A stretch of 64,000 nt of DNA from Sphingobacteriales bacterium (GTDB lineage Bacteria > Bacteroidota > Bacteroidia > Chitinophagales > Chitinophagaceae): assembly GCA_016235125.1 (NCBI GenBank), contig JACRLZ010000001.1, positions 174,645 to 238,644 on the forward strand. The letters run 5' to 3'. The notes under the pieces are model-generated. The model made no database searches and was not told the DNA's origin. It saw only the letters and a list, made by a program, of their open reading frames with translations. The position numbers and the translations under genes are program-made. Shown here in pieces: positions 19,044 through 28,279 of this stretch. Position 1 is the stretch's first letter. The number at the start of each line of letters is the position of its first letter.

Positions 19044-20117
19044 TTACATCAGGGATTGATATACTTTATAATATTCTTTCGCTTTCTCTTCCCAACTGAA
19101 CCGCCGGCCCTGCTGAATTATTTTTTTTGACAACCCGTTTTTTCTGTATTCCATCATCCCCTCTTTAAACACTTTCTGCATGTGCAACGCATCAAACGAT
19201 TCAAAATAGAAAGAAACATCCCCGCCAATTTCCGGAAGTGAGGTGCAACCGGAAAGAAAAATTGGCTTGCCAAATGTCATGGCTTCCACCACCGGCGCCC
19301 CAAAACCTTCGGCCAGTGAAGGCAGGGCAAAGGCCATACAGTTTTTGAAATACCAGGCTTTATCCTGCTCCGAAACAGGGCCTAATATTTTCAATCTTTC
19401 CACAACACCCATCTGCATGGCTTCTTGTACCATACTGTCTACATAATCAGGTTCATCAAGCTTCCCGGCGATCAGCAGCTCTATTTCCTCCTGTTGCAGC
19501 AGTGGCACAAGTGTGTGAAAATTTTTCTTTCTGTTTACATACCCCATGGCAAATACGAATTGCCTTTGCGGGCAGTATCCTTCAGGCTTTTCAGGAGCTA
19601 AGCCTACATGATGTGTACCGTTATGGATAACATAAACAGGTTTGCCATTTGTATCTGTGTTTTCCATAACATCTTTTTTACAATGATTGGAAATGCATAC
19701 AATGGCATCGGCCCTGTCAATTAATTTCTGTGTATGTTGCAGGCTCAGCCTTCTTTCTTTTGCAGACTTATCTTCATATAAACAGTTCAAGTCATGAACT
19801 GTAAGCAGCACTTTAACCTTTCTGTTTTTCATCGGTATGATTCTGCCGGACTGAAAAGGGGCATGCCATACGGTACATTTCCCCAAAAATGGTTTAAATA
19901 AACTATGATGCCATTTCCTTTCAATAATACCCGTGCCGCACTCTTCAAATGCATTAGCCTCGGAAGATGGCACATAAAAAAACATTAAAGTATCGCCTTT
20001 ACTTTTCAGATAGCGATTTATTGAGTTTCCGAGGTTAAGACAATAGTGGTATAACCCGGAATTGGGGAATCGCATCAGGTCACAGTCCAGGATAATTCTA
20101 TTTCTGCTTTGCGCCAT
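19044..20117 (-). CDS. GT4-family glycosyltransferase (copy A)
   Basis: 357 residues, GT-B fold. The C-terminal half has the GT4 signature HVGL.../FVFAMGYVNRKKNFHTLVPLL, LLIAGKLDEPDY, LKILGPVSEQDKAWYF and the donor-site E-x7-E segment in ALPSLAEGFGAPVVEAMTFG. The N terminus (IILDCDLMRFPNSGLYHYCLNLG) is very similar to that of the divergent gene at 20355, so the two are paralogues. It transfers a sugar from a nucleotide-sugar donor; the acceptor is unknown. Likely acts at the inner face of the membrane in envelope glycan synthesis. Confidence 0.9.
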   Translation of the reverse strand: MAQSRNRIILDCDLMRFPNSGLYHYCLNLGNSINRYLKSKGDTLMFFYVPSSEANAFEECGTGIIERKWHHSLFKPFLGKCTVWHAPFQSGRIIPMKNRKVKVLLTVHDLNCLYEDKSAKERRLSLQHTQKLIDRADAIVCISNHCKKDVMENTDTNGKPVYVIHNGTHHVGLAPEKPEGYCPQRQFVFAMGYVNRKKNFHTLVPLLQQEEIELLIAGKLDEPDYVDSMVQEAMQMGVVERLKILGPVSEQDKAWYFKNCMAFALPSLAEGFGAPVVEAMTFGKPIFLSGCTSLPEIGGDVSFYFESFDALHMQKVFKEGMMEYRKNGLSKKIIQQGRRFSWEEKAKEYYKVYQSLM

Positions 20118-20354
20118 AACTCAGCGGGATTAGATGCCCAGCCTGTTAGTAAAGCTAAAAAGGGACAGTGTAACCCGAAATTTTTTTTATATCCCAAACA
20201 GGGCCTGCAGAACCAGCTAAAAAAGTTACATTTCAGGTATTGATAATTACCAATAAAAAGCGGATCAGGTCAATCATGAAATATTATTGGGTAATTAATT
20301 TCACGCTGCATGATTTTTGGTAAAAAATGCGGTGTGATGCCGATAACAGGTGTT

Positions 20355-21413
20355 ATGCGTAAAATAATTTTTGATTGTGAAAGAATGAAATACCCCGATA
20401 CGGGGCTTTATCATTATTGCCTTAATCTTGGCAGGTACCTGGAAAAAAATATTGACCTGCAAAATGAGCGGCTATTCTTCTATACTCCTCCCCGGGAACA
20501 ACAATGGTCATATCATTCCGCCAATCATATAACTCAAAACCCGCTGCATAAATTTATTTTACCATCGCTTAATGGTTATGACATCTGGCATTCCACATAT
20601 CAGAATACACACTATATGCCGATGAAGAACAGGAAGATCAAGGTGGTGCTTTCCATACATGACCTGAATTTTATGTATGATGTAAAAAAATCACCGTCAA
20701 AAAAACAAAAATACCTGAAGTATATGCAGGGACTGATCAACCGGGCCGATGTGATCGTTTGCATTTCTGAATTCAGTAAGAAAGATGTACGGCAATATTG
20801 TGACACAAAGAACAAGCCTCTTTATGTGATTCATAATGGCACCAACCTGTTGCTGAAACCCGAGTTAACCACAAAATCCTATAAACCCCGTATGCCATTT
20901 CTTTTTTCCATTGGTGTATTTAACCGAAAAAAGAATTTTCATGTTCTGTTACCATTGCTGAAAAGCAACCCGATGGAATTATTAATTGCAGGTAAATATG
21001 ATGACAAAGATTATTTGCATTATTTTCAGAAGCAATCAGAAAAATTGGGGGTTGAAGAAAATGTTCACCTGCTGGGTCATGTTTCAGAAAATGAAAAGTC
21101 ATGGTATTTCAATCATTGCAGGGCATTTACACTTCCATCCATTTCAGAAGGGTTTGGTTTGCCTTTGGCAGAAGCGATGAGTTGTGGCAAACCACTTTTT
21201 CTTTCCAACAGAACCGCCCTTCCGGAAATTGGCGGCGATGTGTCTTTTTATTTTGAAGACTTTCATCCAACTAATATGGAACATGTTTTTAATTCTGGTA
21301 TGATAGAATATAACAGCAACGGGCTAAAAGAAAGAATAAAGGCGAGAGGAAGAAATTTTAACTGGGATAATGCTGCCCGGCAATACCTCGATGTGTACAG
21401 ATCGCTTTATTAA
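20355..21413 (+). CDS. GT4-family glycosyltransferase (copy B)
   Basis: About 352 residues from the ATG at 20355 (MRKIIFDCERMKYPDTG). The frame is open to ATGs at 20310 and 20337, but the paralogue at 19044-20117 aligns from about this position. It shows the same GT4 landmarks: FSIGVFNRKKNFHVLLPLL, LLIAGKYDDKDY, VHLLGHVSENEKSWYF and TLPSISEGFGLPLAEAMSCGK. It is divergent from copy A with a short intergenic region, and is followed 20 nt later by an MsbA-like ABC exporter. Together these suggest assembly and export of a glycolipid or lipid-linked sugar (inference). Confidence 0.9.
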   Translation: MRKIIFDCERMKYPDTGLYHYCLNLGRYLEKNIDLQNERLFFYTPPREQQWSYHSANHITQNPLHKFILPSLNGYDIWHSTYQNTHYMPMKNRKIKVVLSIHDLNFMYDVKKSPSKKQKYLKYMQGLINRADVIVCISEFSKKDVRQYCDTKNKPLYVIHNGTNLLLKPELTTKSYKPRMPFLFSIGVFNRKKNFHVLLPLLKSNPMELLIAGKYDDKDYLHYFQKQSEKLGVEENVHLLGHVSENEKSWYFNHCRAFTLPSISEGFGLPLAEAMSCGKPLFLSNRTALPEIGGDVSFYFEDFHPTNMEHVFNSGMIEYNSNGLKERIKARGRNFNWDNAARQYLDVYRSLY

Positions 21414-21433
21414 ATTAATTTTATTGAACCAAT

Positions 21434-23269
21434 ATGAAAGTTTACAGACGATTATTAGTTTATGCAAAACCCTATCCAAAATTCCTGGTTCCCTTTTCTG
21501 TCTTTACATTATTGGCTGTAATATTCAGTGTATTCCAGTTTGCACTGATCATACCATTATTGAATGTTCTTTTCAACCCCGAAAGTGGAAGCGAAATACT
21601 GAAGGCACCTGCTTTTTCACCATCAGCCGGTTTTATTAAAGATATTTTTTATTACCAGGTTTACCGGTTAAAAGCCATCAACCCTGTGTATGCACTTTAT
21701 TTTATCACCTTCATTATCATTTGTGCAGTCATCTTAACAAACCTGTTCCGCTTCCTGGCTCAAAAATCACTCATCAGTGCCCGGACCCTTCTTGTAAAAC
21801 GAATCCGGGAAGCACTTTTTGAAAAGATCAACAAACTGCACATGGGTTTTTTTACCAAAGAACATAAAGGAGATATTATTTCCAGGATGAATGCTGATGT
21901 GTTTGGGATTGAAGCTGTTGCTGCCGGTTCTCTGGAAGTAGTTATTAAAGAACCTTCCTTAATTGTCGGTTATTTTATTGCCTTGTTCACTATTTCTCCT
22001 CAACTGACTTTGTTTACATTGATCATCATTCCCGTTTCAGCCCTTGGAATTGCCACGATACAAAAGAAATTAAAAAGAGATGCAAAAGATGCACAGGAAT
22101 CCATTGGCCGTTTATTAACCCTTATGGATGAAACATTAACCGGCATGCGGATCATCAGGGCTTTTAATGCCACTGCATTTACTTTGAAAAAATTCAGTCG
22201 TGAGAATGATTTTTACCGCAATGCAAGTCTGCAAGGATTTAAAAGAAGAGAAATGGCCCCGGCATTCTCAGAAGCCGCGGGAGTAATTGTAGTGGCGGGA
22301 ATACTTATTTATGGTGGCTCTTTGATATTGAACAACGGGCAGACTGCGGCAGGATTACAAGCCAGCGAATTCATTGCGTTCATCGCTATTTTTTCCCAGG
22401 TATTACGACCGGCTAAAGCAATGGTAATTGCCGGCGCCAATATCCAGCGGGGAATAGGATCGGGAGAAAGGATTTTAGAATTGATTGACAAACCGGTTGA
22501 AATAACTGATAAGCCGGATGCATTGGAATTAAAATCTTTTCAACATGCAGTCGAGTTCAGAAATGTTGATTTTGCCTATAATGAAACTCCGGTTCTGGAA
22601 AATATCAGTTTTACAGTTCCTGCCGGAAAAACAATTGCATTGATCGGCCATTCCGGTGTGGGAAAGTCAACCATCGCCGATCTGATTCCCCGTTTTTATG
22701 ATGTAAAAAAAGGAGCCGTACTGATAGATGGGGTGGATGTAAGGAATTATAAAATGGAATCCCTGCGCAGTGTAATGAGTTTTGTAACCCAGGAGATATT
22801 TTTATTCAATGATACCATCTTCAATAACATTGCACTTGCCCGTCCTGATGCAACTGAGGAAGAAGTGATGAATGCGGCCAAAATCGCAAATGCCCATGAA
22901 TTCATCATGCAAACTGAAAATGGTTACCAAACCATGACCGGCGACAGGGGTATTCGTTTTTCCGGTGGGCAGCGGCAACGAATATGCATAGCAAGGGCCG
23001 TATTAAAGAATCCATCTATCCTTATTCTGGACGAAGCAACCTCTTCTTTAGACACAGAATCAGAAAGATCAGTTCAGGATGCATTAAGCAAACTGATGAA
23101 GGGTAGAACTACACTCGTCATTGCACACCGGTTGAGCACCATCAAAGCGGCTGATGAAATTATTGTACTCCTTGATGGAAGAATTATAGAGCGGGGTCAT
23201 CACAATGAATTAATTGAAATTGATGAAGGGGTGTATAAGAAGCTGACGGAGATGCAGCAGATTGCCTGA
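21434..23269 (+). CDS. MsbA-like ABC exporter (fused permease and ATPase)
   Basis: 611 residues. The N-terminal type-IV transmembrane domain has about six helices (around 20-45, 85-108, 172-190, 192-212, 283-303, 308-330). The C-terminal nucleotide-binding domain has Walker A GHSGVGKST at 405-413, the signature FSGGQRQR, Walker B ILILDEATSSLDTES and the H-loop VIAHRLST. Homodimeric exporters of this type flip lipids such as lipid A or export drugs. The adjacent glycosyltransferase (20 nt upstream) points to a lipid-linked glycan substrate. Inner membrane. Confidence 0.93.
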   Translation: MKVYRRLLVYAKPYPKFLVPFSVFTLLAVIFSVFQFALIIPLLNVLFNPESGSEILKAPAFSPSAGFIKDIFYYQVYRLKAINPVYALYFITFIIICAVILTNLFRFLAQKSLISARTLLVKRIREALFEKINKLHMGFFTKEHKGDIISRMNADVFGIEAVAAGSLEVVIKEPSLIVGYFIALFTISPQLTLFTLIIIPVSALGIATIQKKLKRDAKDAQESIGRLLTLMDETLTGMRIIRAFNATAFTLKKFSRENDFYRNASLQGFKRREMAPAFSEAAGVIVVAGILIYGGSLILNNGQTAAGLQASEFIAFIAIFSQVLRPAKAMVIAGANIQRGIGSGERILELIDKPVEITDKPDALELKSFQHAVEFRNVDFAYNETPVLENISFTVPAGKTIALIGHSGVGKSTIADLIPRFYDVKKGAVLIDGVDVRNYKMESLRSVMSFVTQEIFLFNDTIFNNIALARPDATEEEVMNAAKIANAHEFIMQTENGYQTMTGDRGIRFSGGQRQRICIARAVLKNPSILILDEATSSLDTESERSVQDALSKLMKGRTTLVIAHRLSTIKAADEIIVLLDGRIIERGHHNELIEIDEGVYKKLTEMQQIA

Positions 23270-23280
23270 TAGTTCTTTTA

Positions 23281-24327
23281 TCACTCCAGCCTGCAAAAAG
23301 CATATTGCCCTCTTATTATGCCATTGGGGAGTCGGGCAACCTGCAATAATATCACTGACCTAACAACAGAATACAGCCTTTCATTCTTAAAATCGAAATA
23401 CAGATCCTGTTTGATGCGAATACGGTTAAAGTCACGGGAACTTCTCTCCTGCTGAAGCACTTTGTAGGCTGTTACTTTGTAAGGATCATCCGGGTCAGGT
23501 ACTGACACCGTATCAGCCGGCATACCACGGGTCAGTAAATCTTTTACCGGGATGGGCTGTCCGGTTTCTGCTTCTACTGGCCTGATATTTCCTTTAAGTA
23601 TATCCTGGTAAATAAGGCTTCCAATATCTGTTCCGTTGCTTGTCAGTACTGTATCATAAGTTGATGGTTGCTCATGGCTGAAATCATAGTCAACCTCATC
23701 AGTGTTCAATAATATTACATCATTACCGGGCTGGGGAATTTTTCTGTCTGGACTGTTGTTATAAGCAACATTACATAATGGATACCACTCAAACGGAGGA
23801 GAAGGGGTGGGGCGGGCACAAAGCGGAGAAATAAAAACATTCCAGATAGTGAACTTTCCATTTTTATAATTCAATATTTGCTTTGCACGGAAAGCATCTG
23901 CATCATCACATTGGCAACAAGAGTCGGCAGTAAATGTCAACACTCCTCCCCTGTACTTAAATCTTTCATACCCTTCTTTACTGTTATCTGCAAAATACCA
24001 CTCTGTGGGATGACGGTATGGAGATGTTTCCACAGCCAGTCCTTTCTGCCAGTCCGGTTTCGACAGCGATGGCATAGTGATTTCATCTGTTGAAACCGAT
24101 TTGCTTCCCCTTTCTTTTGTATAAGTTATTACAGTGCCTTTTTTCAGTTTATCAAGATACCATGTTTTTAAACTTTTTCCGGGATAGGAAAGATTGATCA
24201 CTTTGTCTGACTCTGCTGTCCATTGGACCGCTGTATCATGAACAATTGGAATTCTTTGGTATCCATCCTGGGCATAACTGTGTATTAACAGTGTAGTGAG
24301 AAAAAAAACAATGACATTTCTTTTCAT
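23281..24327 (-). CDS. Putative GldN/PorN-like exported protein
   Basis: 348 residues with a signal peptide (MKRNVIVFFLTTLLIHSYAQ). The C-terminal half resembles GldN/PorN of the type IX secretion system: a helix-rich LIYQDILKGNIRPVEAE segment, then a long linker and IRIKQDLYFDFKNERLYSVV. The N-terminal half, with a CxCDD motif (TADSCCQCDDADAF), is not recognised. GldN and GldK form a periplasmic/outer-membrane ring in T9SS. The gene lies 22 nt downstream of a GldK-like gene, the same K-before-N order as the gldKLMN operon, but gldL and gldM are absent here. The assignment depends partly on that context. Confidence 0.5.
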   Translation of the reverse strand: MKRNVIVFFLTTLLIHSYAQDGYQRIPIVHDTAVQWTAESDKVINLSYPGKSLKTWYLDKLKKGTVITYTKERGSKSVSTDEITMPSLSKPDWQKGLAVETSPYRHPTEWYFADNSKEGYERFKYRGGVLTFTADSCCQCDDADAFRAKQILNYKNGKFTIWNVFISPLCARPTPSPPFEWYPLCNVAYNNSPDRKIPQPGNDVILLNTDEVDYDFSHEQPSTYDTVLTSNGTDIGSLIYQDILKGNIRPVEAETGQPIPVKDLLTRGMPADTVSVPDPDDPYKVTAYKVLQQERSSRDFNRIRIKQDLYFDFKNERLYSVVRSVILLQVARLPNGIIRGQYAFCRLE

Positions 24328-24349
24328 AAAAAAGTATGAATTAGTTGCT

Positions 24350-25465
24350 CTAAATTTTCTTAGTTACAAACACTACATACCTGAACCCGACATACGAATG
24401 AGCATCTCCCGATGGTAAAAACTGGCAAACTCCTGCCTGCAGGTAAAAGGGAGTACTGTTCCATCCGCCACCTTTCACAATAAAAGATGTTTTTTGTTTG
24501 TCAGGGCTGACATCTATTCCAGAAATTTCATCACGGCTGGTTGATGTCCACTCATTCACATTTCCCCGCATATCATAAAGCCCGAAAGGACCGGCGGGAT
24601 AGCTTTTCACAGGCCCGGTATAAAAAAAACCATCGTCTTTGAAATCTTTTTGAAGAGAAGATGCATCAGCCCTTATCTGCCCGAAATTACAATTGTATTT
24701 TTTGTCTTTTGAAAAAAGGCTCCTTGTTTCTTCCAAATCAAAGGCTGCGGATTCCCATTCATTACTTGAAGGCAACCGCAGTATAATTTCAGAACCCGCT
24801 GATAATTTTTTTTTCAACTGCCCGGTTTTCCATTGGCAAAAGGCAATAGCTTGTTTCAGGCTGATGCCCACAACCGGATAATCATTATAGGATGAATGGG
24901 AAAAATATTTTTTTGCCAGTGGTTCATTATATGAATAGGCAAAGTCTGTAAGCCATACCAATGTGTCAGGATACACGGCAATATTTTCTTTATTACCAAA
25001 AAATTCCAATTCATATTTCAACTTTTCTACATCAATTTCTTTTTTCCCCTGTATTCTTTCATCAGCGGGGATTATCATCGGTTCCAGCCGGTCATCCTCC
25101 CAGTCTATCTTTTGATTCCAGTCTATACTACTGCTGTTGCCTTGAAAATGCTGTAATAAAGTATGCGCAATGGAATCTTTTACATACTGTGTAAACTCTC
25201 GGTATTCTTTATTGGTTACTTCTGTTTTGCTGATGTAAAAACCAGGTACGGTTGCCACCCTTGGACCATAAAATGAATTTGAATCCTTGCCGGTGTAGGA
25301 AAGACTGGTGAAGCTTTTGGCCGCTATATAAACCAGGTTGGGAATAAGGTTTTTACCCGGAAGTTTTTCTGTAGATGATTGAGCAAACAAAACAGTGCTG
25401 ATAACTACGAAAAAAAGAGTAATGGTGGTTCTCATAGTCCGGAAACGAAAAAATTTTTGTTTCAT
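24350..25465 (-). CDS. GldK/PorK-like protein (FGE-sulfatase fold)
   Basis: 371 residues. The signal peptide ends VLFAQ and, unlike GldK, there is no lipobox Cys. The formylglycine-generating-enzyme-like fold shows FYISKTEVTNKEYREF near 90, LRLPSSNEWESAAFD, LYDMRGNVNEWTS and FIVKGGGW ... VGFRYV at the end. GldK-specific segments are also present: YVKDSIAH, VYPDTLVWLTDFAYSYNEPLAKKYF and YNDYPVVGISLKQAIAFCQWKT. GldK/PorK forms the T9SS ring with GldN/PorN. An alternative start at 25435 (MRTTITLFF) is possible. It is a candidate paralogue rather than the main GldK, since GldL and GldM do not follow. Confidence 0.75.
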   Translation of the reverse strand: MKQKFFRFRTMRTTITLFFVVISTVLFAQSSTEKLPGKNLIPNLVYIAAKSFTSLSYTGKDSNSFYGPRVATVPGFYISKTEVTNKEYREFTQYVKDSIAHTLLQHFQGNSSSIDWNQKIDWEDDRLEPMIIPADERIQGKKEIDVEKLKYELEFFGNKENIAVYPDTLVWLTDFAYSYNEPLAKKYFSHSSYNDYPVVGISLKQAIAFCQWKTGQLKKKLSAGSEIILRLPSSNEWESAAFDLEETRSLFSKDKKYNCNFGQIRADASSLQKDFKDDGFFYTGPVKSYPAGPFGLYDMRGNVNEWTSTSRDEISGIDVSPDKQKTSFIVKGGGWNSTPFYLQAGVCQFLPSGDAHSYVGFRYVVFVTKKI

Positions 25466-25498
25466 GATTTCAGAAAATGTTAATCATTTGTTTTATCA

Positions 25499-25867
25499 TC
25501 ATCTTTTCGGAGATTTTATAGATTCGATTATAATTCCTCCGACTATTGCACCTGCAATTGCCCCAACAAAAAATGAAGCTACCCACGACCAATGCACTAC
25601 GAATTTAAAGAAAGGAATCCCAACCAACATCCCCAGCAGTACTATCCAAAAATATTTTTGTTCGGTCGGATGAAGATCGTATTCTCCTTTTATCATTTTC
25701 ATTGCATCGATCCTTCCACCACAACCCGGGCAGGTAACATCAGATGGTTTATTTCCCATTGAAATAAATGTCGAATTATTAGCCATGGCTTCGCCCATTA
25801 CATAAGCCTGGGCACTTTTGGTCAATTGTCTTTTGCAATGCGGGCAATAAAATGTTTCGGATGGCAT
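25499..25867 (-). CDS. Membrane protein with zinc-ribbon-like N terminus
   Basis: 122 residues, family not recognised. Two CPxC knuckles (Cys8-x2-Cys11 and Cys46-x2-Cys49) in the first 50 residues suggest a zinc ribbon. Two hydrophobic helices follow (about 72-90 and 93-115, the second a GAIAGAIVGGIII glycine-zipper type). No signal peptide. It lies 33 nt upstream of the GldK-like gene on the same strand, so it may belong to that unit. Confidence 0.65.
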   Translation of the reverse strand: MPSETFYCPHCKRQLTKSAQAYVMGEAMANNSTFISMGNKPSDVTCPGCGGRIDAMKMIKGEYDLHPTEQKYFWIVLLGMLVGIPFFKFVVHWSWVASFFVGAIAGAIVGGIIIESIKSPKR

Positions 25868-25903
25868 AGTCTTTCCGTTGGTTAAGTCATCAATAAAAAA
25901 ATA

Positions 25904-26458
25904 TTAGAATCTGTTGGGATAACTACCTGTGGGTTTATCATTCCAAAAATCGCCTTCATATAACAGATAACCGTTTTTGTCATAACACTTCCCGAATCCT
26001 GATTTCATACCCGCAACCCAATTACCCCTGTAAACTTTGCAATCTTTGCAGTTATTTACCCATCGGTCAGTACCCGTTGATAAAGTACCGTATCCGTTGT
26101 AATTCCCTTCCAACCAATTTCCTTCGTATTTTGTTCCGTTTGCAAAATACTTGGTGCCATACCCGGTTATTTTGTTTTCCTTGAAATACCCATCGTATTC
26201 ATCACCATTTGGCCAGTAATAAACTCCATAACCTGTACGCCAGCCATTTACCCATTCGCCGACATACTTATCGCCGCTTGTCCATGAAAAAGTGCCCTGT
26301 CCATTCTTCAGTCCTCCGGCAAAATAGCCTTCATACCTGCCGCCCTCATATAAATAAATTCCATAGCCATTCTGGCAGTCACCGGAAGTGCATTGGGCAT
26401 TCAGTTTAGTAGTTGACAAAGACATTAATAAAACTACTATGGAAAATATTTTTCTCAT
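25904..26458 (-). CDS. Secreted MORN-repeat protein
   Basis: 184 residues with a signal peptide (ending TKLNAQ). About six MORN repeats of the form G-x-Y-x-G-x-W/F-x-x-G-x-x-x-G-x-G follow (YEGYFAGGLKNGQGTFSW, YVGEWVNGWRTGYGVYYW, YDGYFKENKITGYGTKYF, YEGNWLEGNYNGYGTLS and two more). Cys at 22, 28 and in CKDC may form disulfides. MORN repeats fold into an extended beta sheet that binds lipids or proteins. Periplasmic or surface location is inferred. Confidence 0.85.
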   Translation of the reverse strand: MRKIFSIVVLLMSLSTTKLNAQCTSGDCQNGYGIYLYEGGRYEGYFAGGLKNGQGTFSWTSGDKYVGEWVNGWRTGYGVYYWPNGDEYDGYFKENKITGYGTKYFANGTKYEGNWLEGNYNGYGTLSTGTDRWVNNCKDCKVYRGNWVAGMKSGFGKCYDKNGYLLYEGDFWNDKPTGSYPNRF

Positions 26459-26519
26459 TTTAAAAATTTTAGATTCACAGTCCTTATTAATGATATTTAA
26501 TATGTAGTCTGATTTTAAT

Positions 26520-26918
26520 TTAGTACTTCCATTGCACTTTACCCGAACTCCATGCTTTAGAATGATCCGCCGAAGTGACGTTGGTTATCCAGATTTTTGT
26601 TTTGCCTGGAATGGTAGTACGGTCGCTGTTGGTAGGGCTGAAGTTGACATTATAATATCCCACAAATTGCCATTGAATACTTACAGTATACTCATTGGGA
26701 TTGTACAAATAAAAAACAGCCCCATACTTATAACCCGTGGCATCGGTCAGGTAATCAAAGGAAACATAAATGTCATCGTAACTCTTATCCCCTGGGTTTG
26801 AGTTCTTATAAAGTCTGATTTTTGAAATATTGCTGTCATTGAATCCAGATACTATATTTTCCTTTTGCGTAAATCCAAAAAGCAGCGATGCGCTTACAAT
26901 TAATAAAACCTGTTTCAT
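26520..26918 (-). CDS. Small exported protein, unknown
   Basis: 132 residues with a signal peptide (about 1-17, MKQVLLIVSASLLFGFT) and a compact beta-rich mature domain (YDDIYVSFDYLTDATGYKYGAVFYLYNPNEYTVSIQWQFVGYYNVNFSP). The segment resembles an immunoglobulin-like or C2-like fold, but no family is recognised. Same strand and spacing as its neighbours, so it may be co-transcribed. Confidence 0.65.
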   Translation of the reverse strand: MKQVLLIVSASLLFGFTQKENIVSGFNDSNISKIRLYKNSNPGDKSYDDIYVSFDYLTDATGYKYGAVFYLYNPNEYTVSIQWQFVGYYNVNFSPTNSDRTTIPGKTKIWITNVTSADHSKAWSSGKVQWKY

Positions 26919-27049
26919 AAAAAATATTTTTTGAGATTTATAATGAATTCGTAAGTCAGATGAATATCAATTTCCCGTTACACAGCCCGAAATCATAATT
27001 CTCCAAAAAATACCAACCTCTTGGTATGTGTTGCAGTTTTCTGCAAACA

Positions 27050-27673
27050 CTATGCATCATAAATCCCGCTATTATCTTTTCCAAAATTTCCCTCCGGTGT
27101 TTCAACCAGCAGATAATATAATGGCTTGTCAACTGTGGATCTTTCCAGGAATTTAAGTGCTGTGGCTTTATTGGGCGCTTCGAAAACTTCATATGTAAAG
27201 CAGGAAAGTTGTGGCTTGCCAAGTTCCGGAGGAACAGGTTCATAATATTTCTTTTTAAAGAGCACTTTGTTCAATTCAATAGTTTTATCTGTAGAAATAT
27301 CAACCTTCATTTCCTTTTCAGGCGCCCTTTCATTGATCAGAAATCCGTTATTGTTTTTAAATATTTCTTTGATCACATTAAAATCATCAACAGTAAAATC
27401 GCTGCCGGCAATAATGGCCTCCCAATGTCCGGATTGATTGGCATAGAACCCAAAATGACAGATCCTTGTGCAGATGAGATTGCTGGTATCAGCAGCTACA
27501 TGAATAAAATGCACTTCTGCCAACGCTTTTTTCGCTTCGCTTTCCAGTTTAAAAGCATAGAGAAGAAAAGGTTCCGACTTGCCGGTACCAAAATTCCGGT
27601 TGAACCAATAGGCATCAGCCAGCTGCACAGTATTTTGTCGGGTGCCGTGGTTGTCTTTTTCAAAATATGCCAT
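27050..27673 (-). CDS. Cytosolic protein of unknown function
   Basis: 207 residues, no signal peptide or membrane segment, mixed alpha/beta, family not recognised. It looks like two related halves: LLYAFKLESEAKKALAEVHFIHVA and CFTYEVFEAPNKATALKFLERSTVDKPLYYLLVET share a strand-helix-strand pattern. It lies 26 nt downstream of the TM/coiled-coil gene. The longer frame on the other strand at 27209-27703 is a shadow. Confidence 0.6.
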   Translation of the reverse strand: MAYFEKDNHGTRQNTVQLADAYWFNRNFGTGKSEPFLLYAFKLESEAKKALAEVHFIHVAADTSNLICTRICHFGFYANQSGHWEAIIAGSDFTVDDFNVIKEIFKNNNGFLINERAPEKEMKVDISTDKTIELNKVLFKKKYYEPVPPELGKPQLSCFTYEVFEAPNKATALKFLERSTVDKPLYYLLVETPEGNFGKDNSGIYDA

Positions 27674-27699
27674 TTGTTATTGTTGGTTTTTGTTTCCTG

Positions 27700-28134
27700 C
27701 TAGTGCATTCCGGACGATTCATGAACCTGCGTTAAAATTGCCAGGTACTCATAAAAACCCGGCATATTATCTCCGCATAAATATTCCACCCTGTCCGTAA
27801 TGATCTTCATCCTTTCTCTACCGCCATTATTCAGAATCTCTTCTCTTATCTGCGACAATTCTTTCAGTATATTATGAAACGCCGTCACATTCCTGCTTTC
27901 ATGATATGAAGCGCTGAGAAAAAGTTTTTGTATCCGTTGCGCTACGTTCTCGTCACTGGTATTTAATCTTGTCAGGTACTCATCCCTTTTTTTCTGCTGT
28001 GATGCTGCTATCCGGCGAAACACTTCTTTCTCTTTCTCTTTTTCTTCTCTTTGATGACGTTCTTTTCTGCCAACCGCCAAATCGTATATTACAAAGACCC
28101 CGATAATTATTAATAGTATTATCCACCAGGACAT
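27700..28134 (-). CDS. Single-pass membrane protein with charged coiled coil
   Basis: 144 residues. One N-terminal membrane helix (about 3-21, WWIILLIIIGVFVIYDLAV) is followed by a strongly charged KERHQREEKEKEKEVFRR segment predicted to be coiled coil, then a helical cytosolic domain. No family recognised. The neighbouring minus-strand genes are TPR, MORN and T9SS-like, so an envelope role is possible. Confidence 0.6.
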   Translation of the reverse strand: MSWWIILLIIIGVFVIYDLAVGRKERHQREEKEKEKEVFRRIAASQQKKRDEYLTRLNTSDENVAQRIQKLFLSASYHESRNVTAFHNILKELSQIREEILNNGGRERMKIITDRVEYLCGDNMPGFYEYLAILTQVHESSGMH

Positions 28135-28233
28135 AACTGAAAAATTTGACCAAATCTATCCAGATGAGAAGGCTGAGGCAATCCCAATACTCCGGCATTT
28201 TTTTCTACCAAATAGTTGGTATATCCAAAATGT

Positions 28234-28260
28234 TAAAGCCCCGTCGTGACCGGGGCTTTA
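28234..28260 (-). terminator. Perfect hairpin after the TPR gene
   Basis: A 10-bp perfect stem TAAAGCCCCG (28234-28243) with CGGGGCTTTA (28251-28260), loop of 7 nt, lies 20 nt beyond the TPR gene stop. The U-tract is weak, so it may act as a terminator in either direction or as a 3' stabiliser. Confidence 0.65.
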
Positions 28261-28279
28261 CAATCAAAGAGAGAAAAAA

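Noticed and set aside
23281..24327. Calling the gene plainly gldN
   Set aside because: Similarity is limited to the C-terminal half, so only a putative GldN-like label is kept.
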